The notes beneath the pieces were generated by a model that saw only the letters and a list, made by a program, of their open reading frames with translations, searched no databases and was not told the DNA's origin. Position numbers and translations under genes: made by a program. Below are positions 40,311 through 48,359 of a stretch of 51,550 nucleotides of DNA, in pieces (positions within the stretch are counted from its first letter, which is position 1; each line of letters opens with the position of its first letter). The DNA is from a bacterium (lineage in GTDB: Bacteria > Patescibacteriota > Minisyncoccia > CAIUEV01): contig JAJXZR010000046.1 of the NCBI GenBank assembly GCA_021779915.1, forward strand, positions 1-51,550, read 5' to 3'.

Positions 40311-41303
40311 ATGGCAACAAAAACAAACAAGAGAAATCCCAAAAAAGCAACGACCAGAAAAAGGCCGGCTGTCAGAGCAAAAAAAACTGCAAGAGGTTCA
40401 ACAAAGAAAAAACCCGTTTCGAAAATAACAAAAAAAGTTATCAAAAAGAAAATTCCCGAAAAAGAAGTTTCTAAAGCAACTGAAAAAGTGGTCAAAGAAA
40501 AGATGCCTCTCAAGGAAGACATCATCCTCTCTATCGTTATTCCCGCCTACAAAGAAGAGAAAAGGATTGGAAATACTTTGCTTTCACTGGACAAATATTT
40601 AAGTCCGCTCAATTTTCCTTACGAAATATTGGTTGTGATCGATGGATCGCCAGACAACACCTTCCAAGTGGTTGAGAAATATCAGAAAATGATTAAAAAT
40701 CTAAAGATTATCAACAATCCTGAGAACCATGGCAAAGGTTATGTTGTAAGACAAGGGTTGCTTGCGGCCAAAGGAATCTATCGCCTCTTTATGGACGCCG
40801 ATAATTCAGTAGACATCGCTCAAATTGAAAATTTTTCTCCTCATTTCGAGGATCCGGACGTTGGAGTAGTGATTGGCTCAAGAGATATCAAAGGAAGCAA
40901 TATTAAAAGGCATCAGCCTCTTCTCAAAGAAGTCGCCGGTGACGTAGGAAACAGAATGATCCAAGTTGTAGCCGGTCTTTGGGGAATTAAGGATACCCAA
41001 TGCGGATTTAAAATTTTAACTGCTGAAGCCGCTGAAATTATTTGCCCGTTAATGCTCATAAATCGCTGGGGGTTTGACATTGAAATGTTAACTCTTGCCA
41101 AAATACTTGGATACAAAATCAAGGAAGTTCCCGTAGTATGGGTCAATGACGAGGCTAGCACAGTAACTTTGGGAGGGTATTTCAATACTTTAAAAGAACT
41201 CTTTGCCATTCGTTTGGGGCTCTGGACGGGAAAATACGACATCAAAGGAGCAATGGAGAAAAAAACCACTTTGAGACTTTCTTCGGGAATAAAAAATGAT
41301 TAA
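40311..41303 (+). CDS. Glycosyltransferase family 2 with lysine-rich N-terminal tail
   Basis: A 330-residue protein. Residues ~70-310 are a GT2 domain: ILSIVIPAYKEEKRIGNTLLS, VVIDGSPDNT with the first Asp of the donor site, LFMDADNS (the DxD-like motif) and DTQCGFKI, like dolichyl-phosphate glucosyl/mannosyltransferases. The first ~65 residues are almost pure Lys, Arg, Thr, Ala and Val (KKATTRKRPAVRAKKTARG), like histone H1 or a nucleic-acid-binding tail. The product of the GT2 part is probably a polyprenyl-phosphate sugar that could supply the PIG-V-like enzyme. No membrane segment is evident. Confidence 0.85.
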   Translation: MATKTNKRNPKKATTRKRPAVRAKKTARGSTKKKPVSKITKKVIKKKIPEKEVSKATEKVVKEKMPLKEDIILSIVIPAYKEEKRIGNTLLSLDKYLSPLNFPYEILVVIDGSPDNTFQVVEKYQKMIKNLKIINNPENHGKGYVVRQGLLAAKGIYRLFMDADNSVDIAQIENFSPHFEDPDVGVVIGSRDIKGSNIKRHQPLLKEVAGDVGNRMIQVVAGLWGIKDTQCGFKILTAEAAEIICPLMLINRWGFDIEMLTLAKILGYKIKEVPVVWVNDEASTVTLGGYFNTLKELFAIRLGLWTGKYDIKGAMEKKTTLRLSSGIKND

Positions 41304-41314
41304 TTTTAGGCCTA

Positions 41315-41680
41315 ATGAATAAAAAAACCACAAAAAAAGACCAATCCTCCAATCCAAAAAGTTCCTTAAATTTTTCGGGGGATGCTTGGAATTTAATAAA
41401 ACAAATCTTGGAAAAAACCGTAATTACAGTTTTTTGGGAAAGCGTTGATGATGTAAAAAAAAAGGCTAAAGTTTCATTAAAATTCGGACTTACGTTTGCA
41501 CTGGGCGTCATAGCAATTTTTACTGGATTGATTTTCCTGATTATAGGGATAAGCCAAATGCTTGACCAATTGATTGTAATCAGCCCAGGAATTGGTTACG
41601 TGATTTGTGGCACGCTGGTTGTGGTCTTTGGTTTTTTGACGCTGGATAAAGCAAAAAAGGAGAAAACCGACGAAAAATAA
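41315..41680 (+). CDS. Small membrane protein, holin/DUF1469-like
   Basis: A 121-residue protein with a polar N terminus and two hydrophobic helices (ALGVIAIFTGLIFLIIGIS and YVICGTLVVVFGFLTL), ending in KKEKTDEK. The layout resembles small phage-shock or holin-superfamily proteins, but the sequence evidence is weak. It begins 11 bases after the GT2 gene and is followed closely by another small gene, so it is likely co-transcribed. Function unknown. Confidence 0.6.
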   Translation: MNKKTTKKDQSSNPKSSLNFSGDAWNLIKQILEKTVITVFWESVDDVKKKAKVSLKFGLTFALGVIAIFTGLIFLIIGISQMLDQLIVISPGIGYVICGTLVVVFGFLTLDKAKKEKTDEK

Positions 41681-41702
41681 AATTTATAAATTGAACAAAA
41701 TA

Positions 41703-41966
41703 ATGACCATCGATCAAAAAAAATTACAGAAAAATCTAAAAGGGGCAGAGAAAAAAGCCCTAAGAGAAGTAAAAAAAATTAAAACCGAACTTAACGCACT
41801 TGGGAAAAAGACTAAACGATTTATTAGAGAAAATCCCGAAGAATCTTTGGCAATAGCCGCTGGGGTGGGATCGTTGATCGGAGCAGGAGTGAGATCAATG
41901 TTTGGAAACAAGGAGACTAAGAAAGCGAAACCGAAAAAGGCGATTAAGATGAAAGCAAAGAAATGA
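41703..41966 (+). CDS. DUF883/YqjD-like small membrane-anchored protein
   Basis: An 87-residue protein from the ATG at 41703; TTG at 41691 is open but less likely. The N terminus is helical and basic, then FIRENPEESLAIAAGVGSLIGAGVRSMFG matches the C-terminal motif of ElaB/YqjD/DUF883 proteins, which tether ribosomes to the inner membrane in E. coli. The tail is Lys-rich (KKAKPKKAIKMKAKK). It lies between the holin-like gene and the repeat before ackA. Confidence 0.65.
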   Translation: MTIDQKKLQKNLKGAEKKALREVKKIKTELNALGKKTKRFIRENPEESLAIAAGVGSLIGAGVRSMFGNKETKKAKPKKAIKMKAKK

Positions 41967-42079
41967 CAAATTTCCAATAACGAATGACGAATTAAGGTGT
42001 CGCCATAGGTGGCATTTGGTTGAATAAGTGAGCAAAAGCTCACACCAAAATTCTCATTCGTCATTTGACATTCGTCATT
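41962..42079. repeat. Nested palindrome with GTCGCC-family outer arms and altered core
   Basis: Outer arms AATGACAAATTTCCAATAAC and TCATTTGACATTCGTCATT match copies 1 and 2. The core is GTGTCGCCATAGGTGGC on the left but GTGAGCAAAAGCTCACACC on the right, so the two halves are no longer partners. It overlaps the end of the preceding gene. Confidence 0.75.
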
Positions 42080-42097
42080 ATTTTTATCCTATCTTCT

Positions 42098-43180
42098 ATG
42101 TTTCTCCCCAAGAAAAAACATATTCTAGTCTTAAACGTTGGATCTACCTCGATTAAAAGTCGGGTTTTTTCTTTTTCCGGGAGAAAAGAAAAAGAAATAT
42201 TTACTTGGAGTAAAAATGACATTGACCCCAAAAACGGACACCAGAAATATTTTGGAGAATTATTGTCAGATCTTAAAAAAAACAATCTTTTTGAAAAAAT
42301 TAATGCAGTCGGTCACAGAGTGGTTCATGGTGGAATGATTAAAGGGAGCTCTCTGATTGATGAAAAAATAGAAAAGATTATCAAAGAAAATGAAAAATTA
42401 GCTCCTCTCCATAATCCTTATAATTTGGAAGGGATACGCACTATTAAGAGTTGGTGGCCGAAAGGTGTGAAGCAAGTAGCCGTTTTCGACACTTCCTTTT
42501 ATAAAACAATCCCTTCATTTGCTTCAACTTATCCTATACCCTTGGAACTAAGTAAAAAATACCAAATCAAAAAACTCGGGTTCCACGGTATTTCCCACCA
42601 GTATGTTGCAAATGTCACTGCCAGACTACTTAAAAAACCTCTTTTTAAACTTAATCTGATTACCATCCACCTAGGAGGCGGAGGCAGTATCACCGCTATA
42701 AGAAACGGGAAAGCTGTCGACACTAGCATGGGTTTCACTCCTCTGGAAGGTTTGGTAATGGGAACCCGCTCAGGAGATATCGACCCGGGAATAATCTTTT
42801 TTTTGGCAAGAAAAATAAAAAAATCCCTTAGTGAAATTGAAAAAATTTTGGAGCATGAAAGCGGTATATTTGGTTTATGCCAAGCAAAAAATATGTTGGA
42901 ATTAATCGAGAAATATCAAAAAAAAGACCCGGCTGCAATTCTGGCTTTTGACGTATTCACTTACCGGATAAAGAAGTACATCGGCGCTTACTATGCAATT
43001 TTGGGAAAGTGCGATGCGTTAGTATTTACAGGAACAGTAGGTGCGGGAAGATCCCTAACCAGAAGAAAGATCACACGCACTTTAAAAAATGGGGTTCTGA
43101 AAAATACAAAAGTTCTAGTAGTTAAGACGAACGAAGAAAAGATGATTGCGGAAGAAACCGATAGAATAGTTAAAAATTAA
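42098..43180 (+). CDS. ackA: Acetate kinase (acetate/butyrate kinase family), short form
   Basis: Makes ATP from acetyl phosphate and ADP, a plausible fermentative step for CPR cells. The protein has 360 residues from ATG 42098; TTG 42065 is open but lies in repeat. Motifs are LNVGSTSIKSRV (phosphate-1), GHRVVHGG, FDTSFY, LGFHGISHQYV, HLGGGGSITAIRNGKAVDTSMGFTPLEGLVMGTRSGDIDPG and DALVFTGTVGAGR. The family normally has about 400 residues and ends FTGGIGEN; both points differ here. No phosphotransacetylase gene is adjacent. The function is likely, but a changed substrate is possible. Confidence 0.88.
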   Translation: MFLPKKKHILVLNVGSTSIKSRVFSFSGRKEKEIFTWSKNDIDPKNGHQKYFGELLSDLKKNNLFEKINAVGHRVVHGGMIKGSSLIDEKIEKIIKENEKLAPLHNPYNLEGIRTIKSWWPKGVKQVAVFDTSFYKTIPSFASTYPIPLELSKKYQIKKLGFHGISHQYVANVTARLLKKPLFKLNLITIHLGGGGSITAIRNGKAVDTSMGFTPLEGLVMGTRSGDIDPGIIFFLARKIKKSLSEIEKILEHESGIFGLCQAKNMLELIEKYQKKDPAAILAFDVFTYRIKKYIGAYYAILGKCDALVFTGTVGAGRSLTRRKITRTLKNGVLKNTKVLVVKTNEEKMIAEETDRIVKN

Positions 43181-43182
43181 AA

Positions 43183-43281
43183 ATGCAAAATACAAAATTG
43201 TTGAGTCGCCGAAAGCGACAATCAATTGAGTGTGAGTTTTGCCCTCGCCAAAATTTTGAATTTTTAATTTTGAATTTTTAA
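43183..43281. repeat. Diverged GTCGCC-family palindrome after ackA
   Basis: Left AAAAATGCAAAATACAAAAT, core TTGAGTCGCCGAAAGCGACAA, right AAATTTTGAATTTTTAATTT. The element runs to just before the next start. Confidence 0.65.
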
Positions 43282-43282
43282 T

Positions 43283-43678
43283 TTGAAAAACGTGCTTCAA
43301 ATCAACTACCACTTCCACTCCAGTCTAAAAGACAACGAAAAAGAGAAAATTAAGAAATATTTGGATAAAAAATTAAATTCCTGGGAACGTTTTTTCAAGA
43401 GATCTGATTTTCCTTCTTCTTTTGGGGTGGAAGGTGAATTTCTACCCAGAAAAAAGCGGTACCGAGCTGAAATTCAGTTAGAGACCGCTATTGGAAAGAT
43501 GATTAGTTCTTGCGAAAAAAACGAAATAATGGAGGGGTTTGACGAAGTTTTAGAAGATCTGAGCCGTCAATTCAAAAGGCAAAAAGAGAAGATTGCCACC
43601 ATAAGAAAAAGAGGAGGCACGAGCATCAAGAAAAAATTTACTATCCATAATGGAGCGAGGTTTAGGAAGACAAGTTGA
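43283..43678 (+). CDS. HPF/RaiA-like ribosome hibernation protein
   Basis: A 131-residue basic protein. The second half (YRAEIQLETAIGKMISSCEKNEIMEGFDEVLEDLSRQFKRQKEK) matches HPF/RaiA, which bind the 30S decoding site and stop translation in resting cells; the first half is less conserved. The start is uncertain: TTG at 43283 and GTG at 43292 are both in frame and both follow repeat sequence. The C-terminal tail after residue 110 is short, so this is an HPF-short-like form. A different function cannot be excluded. Confidence 0.65.
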   Translation: MKNVLQINYHFHSSLKDNEKEKIKKYLDKKLNSWERFFKRSDFPSSFGVEGEFLPRKKRYRAEIQLETAIGKMISSCEKNEIMEGFDEVLEDLSRQFKRQKEKIATIRKRGGTSIKKKFTIHNGARFRKTS

Positions 43679-43679
43679 T

Positions 43680-43876
43680 AACTAATTTCTAATTTTCAAT
43701 TTCGCAATGCTCCAATTTTAAAACAAGAAAATTTTACAGACTTCCTATGCCACCCCGGGCTTAATCCGAAGTCTACAATTTTCTTTGTTTAATAAATTCC
43801 AAAATTGAAAATTGTTTGTCTCCTTAGGCGACCCGCCTCGGGCGGGAAAATTGAAAATTAGATTGGAAATTAGTTC
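43680..43876. repeat. AT-word arms with degenerate TGTCATCC and GTCGCC pieces
   Basis: Left words ATTTCTAATTTTCAATTTCG, a fragment CCACCCCGGGCTTAATCC at 43750-43768, then GTCTCCTTAGGCGACCCGCC at 43820-43839, ending in AAATTGAAAATTAGATTGG. It mixes both repeat families in one gap. Confidence 0.65.
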
Positions 43877-43938
43877 TTGCTTCCTTTAAAAAATCCCTTT
43901 ACTTTAAAAGGGTTGTTTTATTTTTGTGTTTGTTTCTA

Positions 43939-44505
43939 ATGGGCAAAAAAAACAAAAGGATGCTAGTTGTTGGCTTAATTGGAGCGGGTGGAAGCGGTAA
44001 AGATACGGTCGCCTCCCACTTGAAAAAAAAATATAAGGCCGAGGAATTTCGTTTTTCCTTTATCCTAGTTAAGGCTCTCAAACTGCTCTGCATCAAGGTT
44101 TCCCGCAAGAATTTAGTTTGGCTTATGAATACTCTTAAGGAAAAATTTGGAGAAGATATTCTAACCAAAGCCATGCAAAAAGCGATTGAAGAGCTTTCTA
44201 CCAGCAATATGGTTGTTATTAATGGTTTAAGGCTTCCTCCTGATTATATTTGGGTCAGAGGTTTCGAAAACAACGCGATTATTTATCTTAAAGCTCCAGC
44301 AAAGATGCGCTGGCAGAGAGTTTGTAAAAGACTAGAAAAAGAAGATGACAATGTTCCTTTCAAAGAATTTCAAAAACTTAACAGTCTGTCCACTGAGAAA
44401 CACATCAAAACTCTCGGTAAAAAAGCTGATTATATAATCGTAAACGACGGTAATCTTGAAGATCTATACAACAAAACCGACGAGATAATTTCCAAACTGT
44501 TGTAA
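43939..44505 (+). CDS. P-loop nucleoside/nucleotide kinase-like protein
   Basis: A 188-residue protein from ATG 43939; an upstream TTG at 43924 is open. Walker A is LIGAGGSGKDT near residue 18, and the lid-like part has MRWQRVCKRLEKEDD. The arrangement resembles dephospho-CoA kinase and the AAA_18/dNMP-kinase groups: a short kinase with IIYLKAPAKMRW in place of the usual VVDxPLL. The true substrate is unclear. It is monocistronic or linked to the gene after it. Confidence 0.65.
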   Translation: MGKKNKRMLVVGLIGAGGSGKDTVASHLKKKYKAEEFRFSFILVKALKLLCIKVSRKNLVWLMNTLKEKFGEDILTKAMQKAIEELSTSNMVVINGLRLPPDYIWVRGFENNAIIYLKAPAKMRWQRVCKRLEKEDDNVPFKEFQKLNSLSTEKHIKTLGKKADYIIVNDGNLEDLYNKTDEIISKLL

Positions 44506-44587
44506 GCGCGCTGTTTGTTTTAAGGATTATTCAAGAAATCAAAAAATCTGCTAAAATAAAAAACCAAGCATTAAGCTATTAATATCC

Positions 44588-44977
44588 GTGAATACCGTAA
44601 TTAGAATAATACTTATTGTGGTTGGACTTGGAGCAGTCATTCTCATTGCCCTGGCAGTTACTCAGGAGACTTATAGGCGTTATCAAATCCAAAAAGAGAT
44701 CGACGATCTAAAAACCCAAGCGGAAAAAAAAGAGAAAAATAATCAAAAATTAGAAGGTCTGATTGGATACCTAAAAACCGATGATTTTCAGGAAAAAGAA
44801 GCTAAAGAAAAGCTCAGTCTTCAAAAGGAAGGAGAAAAAGTAATGATTATTAAAGAAGACAATCAAAGCAATAATGTAAATACAAACGACAACAGTAGTT
44901 TTGAAGCCCCTTCTCAGCCACAACAAGACCAAAGATCAAATCAAAAAAGATGGTGGGACTATTTTTTTGCAGACTAA
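44588..44977 (+). CDS. FtsB/DivIC-like septum-formation protein
   Basis: A 129-residue bitopic protein with a GTG start. One membrane helix (about 6-24) is followed by a coiled coil (YRRYQIQKEIDDLKTQAEKKEKNNQKLEGLIGYLKTDDFQEKEAKEKL), the FtsB/DivIC pattern, in which the segment after the coil reads YLxTDxFxExxAREKL. The C-terminal tail is Asn/Ser/Gln-rich. FtsB proteins act with FtsL and FtsQ at the septum. A terminator follows. Confidence 0.8.
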   Translation: MNTVIRIILIVVGLGAVILIALAVTQETYRRYQIQKEIDDLKTQAEKKEKNNQKLEGLIGYLKTDDFQEKEAKEKLSLQKEGEKVMIIKEDNQSNNVNTNDNSSFEAPSQPQQDQRSNQKRWWDYFFAD

Positions 44978-45011
44978 GAGGCCTTCTTATTATATTTGCT
45001 TAAAATTAATT

Positions 45012-45042
45012 AAAGTCTTCTTTGCGTAAGAAGACTTTTTTT
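45012..45042 (+). terminator. Intrinsic terminator after the FtsB-like gene
   Basis: An 11-bp stem AAAGTCTTCTT/AAGAAGACTTT with a 5-base loop, followed by TTTTT. Confidence 0.9.
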
Positions 45043-45076
45043 AATACATCAAACAAATTATCTTAATTTATTAATG

Positions 45077-45381
45077 TGTCATCCCTGTAAAGGTTAACTA
45101 ATTCGTTGGCATTTTATTGTTTTAAACATTTTTTGTGTCATCCCGTTGCTCTCTGTGTCATCCCGGGCTTGACCCGGGATCCAGGAGGATGGAATTAATC
45201 TAACAAAATTCCAAATTCCAAGAAACAAATTGCAAACAAGATACAATTTTCCAAATTCAAAATTAAAAACATTATTTTTTTGTTTGGAATTTGTGATTTT
45301 AAATTTGTTTGTAATTTGTTTCTTGTTTCTTGGAATTTTAAGTCTTACTTTCCTGGATTCCGGGTCAAGCCCGGAATGACA
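45077..45381. repeat. Cluster of TGTCATCC-ended elements, one long copy
   Basis: Three left ends lie in a row (45077, 45136 and 45156). The last pairs with the right end at 45381 (CAAGCCCGGAATGACA). The inside is an inverted repeat of AATTCCAAGAAACAAATTGC-type words. GTTAACTAATTCGTT near 45088 matches the element at 15028. The 600-base region from 44978 to 45580 has no gene beyond this and the terminator. Confidence 0.8.
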
Positions 45382-45580
45382 TGAGAACAATAATTTTCTT
45401 TTTGTAACACAATCTTTTAAAATTGCGTTCCTATATATCCTCATCAATTCTAACTAAAACCCTTCTCTCCCAACCCTCCTTGATTTTCAGTTTATTTTTC
45501 CCTCTTTACAGGAACATTTTTTAAGTTTAAGAGTTGACAATTTATCAAAAACTCTAAAACTTAATCATTCTTTAAAAAAA

Positions 45581-46285
45581 ATGAAACTTCTAATGATAGA
45601 AATGGATAGAAAAACTAATCAGTCCTTTTCTTTTGGACTGAAGCAAGAAGGTTATTTGGTCGACAATACCCATTCGATGAAAAAAGGGATTTGGATGGCT
45701 AAAACAAACTATTATGACCTCATTATCCTTTTGGCAGAAAAAGAAGTTTTGAAATTAGAAGAGATTTTAAAAGATTTATCTTTGGAATGCCCTTTGAGTT
45801 TTATTTTAATCTCCACTAGAAACCAAACTACTGAAAACAAAATCAAACTTTTTGAGCTTGGCGCTGACGATATTGTTGATTCCAATTTTTCTTTTAAGGA
45901 GTTTTTGTTAAAAATTAAAATTCTCCTTCGAAGAGAAAAATTACCCACCTTTTCTTTACCCGTTCTTCAAGTCGACGACCTAATTATTAATCGGAAAAAT
46001 TTTCAGGTTTCACGAGGAGGAGAAAAAATATATTTACGCCGAAAAGAGTTTGATCTTCTTTGCTATTTCTATCAAAACAGAGATCAGATCCTCTCCCGAC
46101 CTAACTTATTAGAAAATGTTTGGGATTCAAATGCAGACTTCTTTACTAACACACTAGAGGTTCACATTCTAAATCTCCGAAAAAAGATTGATTCCCGCTA
46201 CCCAAAAAGTCGCAGACTAATTCAAACGATACATGGCAGAGGTTATCGTTTTGGATTAGCCCCTTCGCTTTCTGGGGAAATTTGA
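45581..46285 (+). CDS. OmpR-family regulator with a pseudo-receiver domain
   Basis: A 234-residue protein with receiver plus winged-helix DNA-binding layout. In the receiver (1-125), the phosphoacceptor Asp is Leu51 (DLIILLAEKE, normally LIILDV). The conserved Lys of the KPF loop is Ser in DIVDSNFSF, and the second acidic residue near the N terminus is Met8. The C-terminal wHTH is intact: RRKEFDLLCYFYQN, TLEVHILNLRKKID and TIHGRGYRFGL. No histidine kinase is adjacent. It probably controls genes without phosphorylation. It is convergent with the FtsL-like gene and overlaps it by 43 bases. Confidence 0.85.
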   Translation: MKLLMIEMDRKTNQSFSFGLKQEGYLVDNTHSMKKGIWMAKTNYYDLIILLAEKEVLKLEEILKDLSLECPLSFILISTRNQTTENKIKLFELGADDIVDSNFSFKEFLLKIKILLRREKLPTFSLPVLQVDDLIINRKNFQVSRGGEKIYLRRKEFDLLCYFYQNRDQILSRPNLLENVWDSNADFFTNTLEVHILNLRKKIDSRYPKSRRLIQTIHGRGYRFGLAPSLSGEI

Positions 46286-46653
46286 GCCAGAGTCGAATTT
46301 TTCTTCAAAAAAACCAAAACATCGTCATTTCGATTCTGAGGGACAAGGTTTAATTTTTCGGGCATCTGATTTAATTGGTTAGTAGAGCGAAGTTTAGCCA
46401 TTTCTAATTCTAATTTCTCTCCCTGAGAATCAAGTTTTTTAATTCTTTCTTGTTCATTTTCAATCTCAAACCCTTTAGTAGCAGTAGAATTGGCCTGTAT
46501 TAGGTAAAGCAGGCTCATTAAAAGAATAACCAGCACGGTAATAACTCCCAGAGTGGCAGGTCCGATCTGTAGTTTCGGCATAAAAGCGTGTTGCCTTTTC
46601 GGCTTTGGATCAATATTTCCTGTTTGTTTATAGAAGGTTACTACCGGACTCAT
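46243..46653 (-). CDS. FtsL-like cell-division protein
   Basis: A 136-residue bitopic protein: a basic N terminus, a membrane helix (TLGVITVLVILLMSLLYLIQA) and a coiled coil (GFEIENEQERIKKLDSQGEKLELEMAKLRS). It lies six bases after rsmH, the standard place of ftsL in the dcw cluster, which is the main evidence. The sequence itself is weakly conserved as in all FtsL. The end overlaps the convergent regulator gene. The transpeptidase gene ftsI that usually follows is absent here. Confidence 0.7.
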   Translation of the reverse strand: MSPVVTFYKQTGNIDPKPKRQHAFMPKLQIGPATLGVITVLVILLMSLLYLIQANSTATKGFEIENEQERIKKLDSQGEKLELEMAKLRSTNQLNQMPEKLNLVPQNRNDDVLVFLKKNSTLAQISPESEGANPKR

Positions 46654-46658
46654 ATTCT

Positions 46659-47645
46659 CTAAATTATTTTTTGAGCAGCTCGAAGTTTAGCGCTTCTTGC
46701 TCTCGGATTAATTAAAAGTTCTTCTTTAGAAGCCACTATCGGCTTTTTTGTAATTATCCGTAATGTTCTTTCGTGGTCGCATCGGCAAATCGGAAAATTT
46801 TCCGGGCAAATACACTCTTTTGAATGAAGTTTGAAAAATTGTTTTACCATTCTGTCCTCTCCTGAATGAAAACTGATTGCAACCAGGTTTCCGCCTCCAG
46901 AAACAATGTTTTTTGCTCCTTCGAGCCCCTTCTCGATTGCTTCCCGTTCCCCATTCACAGCAATCCTAATTCCTTGAAACGTTCTGGTAGCAAAGTGAAT
47001 ATGGTATTTTCTATAGAATCGACCGACCGTTTTCTCTAGAATTTGATACAAATCTCCCACTTTTTTGAATTCCTCACCTTCCTGTCTTGCCTTGATAACC
47101 GCTCCTGCAATTAATCTAGCAAATTTTTCTTCTCCGTATTCCCGAATTATTTTTTCCAAATCCTCCTTTGAATAACTATTCAAAATCTCCGAAGCGTTCA
47201 AAATCTCTTTGTCGCTTGAATTAAAACGCATATCCAAACTGGCTTCTTTATCGGAAAAACTGAACCCTCTGCCTTCTTCCAATTGAGTGCTGCAAAAACC
47301 TAGATCAAACAGCACTCCTAAAACCGGCAACCCTCGAAAATCTTCTTTCTTTCGAAGACTCTCGATCGCGTTTTGAATATTTTGAAAGCTTTGCGAAATT
47401 AAATACAATTTTTTATTTTTGATCTCTTCTTTGTATTTTTCTTCTCCCTTTTTAATTCTGACTTTATCCAGATCAAAACCAATAATTTTTATTTTTTGTT
47501 CCTTTGCTCTTTTAAGAAGCTCCATTGAATGTCCTCCTTCCCCGAAGGTGGCGTCAATATAAATTCCTTCTTGTGGCCTTTCTTCGCCTCCCTCCAACCC
47601 TCCCCACAAAACGACTGCTTCTTCAAGTAAAACGGGAATATGCAT
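46659..47645 (-). CDS. rsmH: 16S rRNA (cytosine-1402 N4)-methyltransferase RsmH
   Basis: Adds N4-methyl to C1402 of 16S rRNA in the decoding centre. The 328-residue protein begins HIPVLLEEAV, has the SAM motif YIDATFGEGGHSMELL, GVLFDLGFCSTQLEEGRGFSF, and ends with ISFHSGEDRMVKQFF and NPRARSAKLRAAQ, all characteristic. It sits second in the mraZ-rsmH-ftsL cluster. A 9-bp repeat array separates it from mraZ. Confidence 0.97.
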   Translation of the reverse strand: MHIPVLLEEAVVLWGGLEGGEERPQEGIYIDATFGEGGHSMELLKRAKEQKIKIIGFDLDKVRIKKGEEKYKEEIKNKKLYLISQSFQNIQNAIESLRKKEDFRGLPVLGVLFDLGFCSTQLEEGRGFSFSDKEASLDMRFNSSDKEILNASEILNSYSKEDLEKIIREYGEEKFARLIAGAVIKARQEGEEFKKVGDLYQILEKTVGRFYRKYHIHFATRTFQGIRIAVNGEREAIEKGLEGAKNIVSGGGNLVAISFHSGEDRMVKQFFKLHSKECICPENFPICRCDHERTLRIITKKPIVASKEELLINPRARSAKLRAAQKII

Positions 47646-47649
47646 ATCG

Positions 47650-47755
47650 GAGTTTATAAAGTTTGAAAGTTTATAAAGTTGATAAAGTTAGAAGGAATAC
47701 ATTCATCTAAACGTTCTTTATGAACTTTATGAACTTTATGAACTTTATGAACTAA
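47650..47755. repeat. 9-bp word palindrome between mraZ and rsmH
   Basis: Left words GTTTATAAAGTTTGAAAG and GTTGATAAAGTTAGA, right (GAACTTTAT) about four copies at 47722-47752. Close to the array at 12542-12600. Confidence 0.85.
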
Positions 47756-48186
47756 TATATTCCCATCTTTCCCAATTCTTCCGCCACTTGTTCCTGCTCT
47801 TTTTCGGCTGATTGCCTGGATTTGTCCCAAACGTCTTTATCCCAAGCTTCCAGTCTGTCATAAAGACCTACTAAAACAACATCTTTTTTGAGATTGGCAA
47901 ACTGGCTTAGGAAATTGGGAATCAAGATTCTTCCTTGTTTGTCAACTTCCGATTCAATCGCTCCGGAAAGCATAATTCTTACAAATTGGCGCATCCTTTT
48001 TTCTCCCAAAGGAATATTACTCAACTTTTCGGCTATACCCTCCCAAACTTTTTCCGGATAAATGAAGAGGCAACCATCAAGACCCTTAGTTACAATTGCT
48101 TTTCCTCGAAATAAACCCCGAAACTTAGAAGGGATCGCCAATCTTCTCTTGAAATCCAATGTGTGGTTGTACTCTCCGATAAACAT
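47752..48186 (-). CDS. mraZ: Transcriptional regulator MraZ
   Basis: A 144-residue DNA-binding protein of the dcw cluster with two AbrB-like SWAPT repeats: EYNHTLDFKRRLAIPSKFRG at the N terminus and ESEVDKQGRILIPNFLSQFA in the second half. Length is normal. MraZ represses its own operon in several bacteria. Tandem 10-base boxes upstream match the known MraZ site style. It is followed by rsmH and an FtsL-like gene. Confidence 0.95.
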   Translation of the reverse strand: MFIGEYNHTLDFKRRLAIPSKFRGLFRGKAIVTKGLDGCLFIYPEKVWEGIAEKLSNIPLGEKRMRQFVRIMLSGAIESEVDKQGRILIPNFLSQFANLKKDVVLVGLYDRLEAWDKDVWDKSRQSAEKEQEQVAEELGKMGIY

Positions 48187-48229
48187 TTTGATTTCTTCTT
48201 AACCTTTTTATTTACTACGTTTTTGTCTT

Positions 48230-48293
48230 CTTACACAATTCCCCACTTCACACCACTTTAGTTTAATACTACCCCACAAAAAATAGTTGTCAA
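48230..48293 (-). promoter_or_regulatory. mraZ promoter with three tandem MraZ boxes
   Basis: On the minus strand: -35 TTGACA (48293-48288), 16-base spacer, -10 TAGTAT (48271-48266), then three head-to-tail 10-mers AAAGTGGTGT, GAAGTGGGGA and ATTGTGTAAG (48259-48230). This matches the AAAGTGKNNN boxes known for MraZ in Mollicutes. The boxes begin at the expected transcription start. Confidence 0.75.
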
Positions 48294-48359
48294 ATTATTA
48301 AAAAACGAATAAATCAATTAAAGTAAAATTAAATTTGCTAACAAGTAATAACAACTTTA

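Noticed and set aside
45094-45447. 117-residue minus-strand ORF with GLDPESRK and SSWIPGQARDD
   Set aside because: It is made entirely of the TGTCATCC repeat; such translations are a common annotation artefact.
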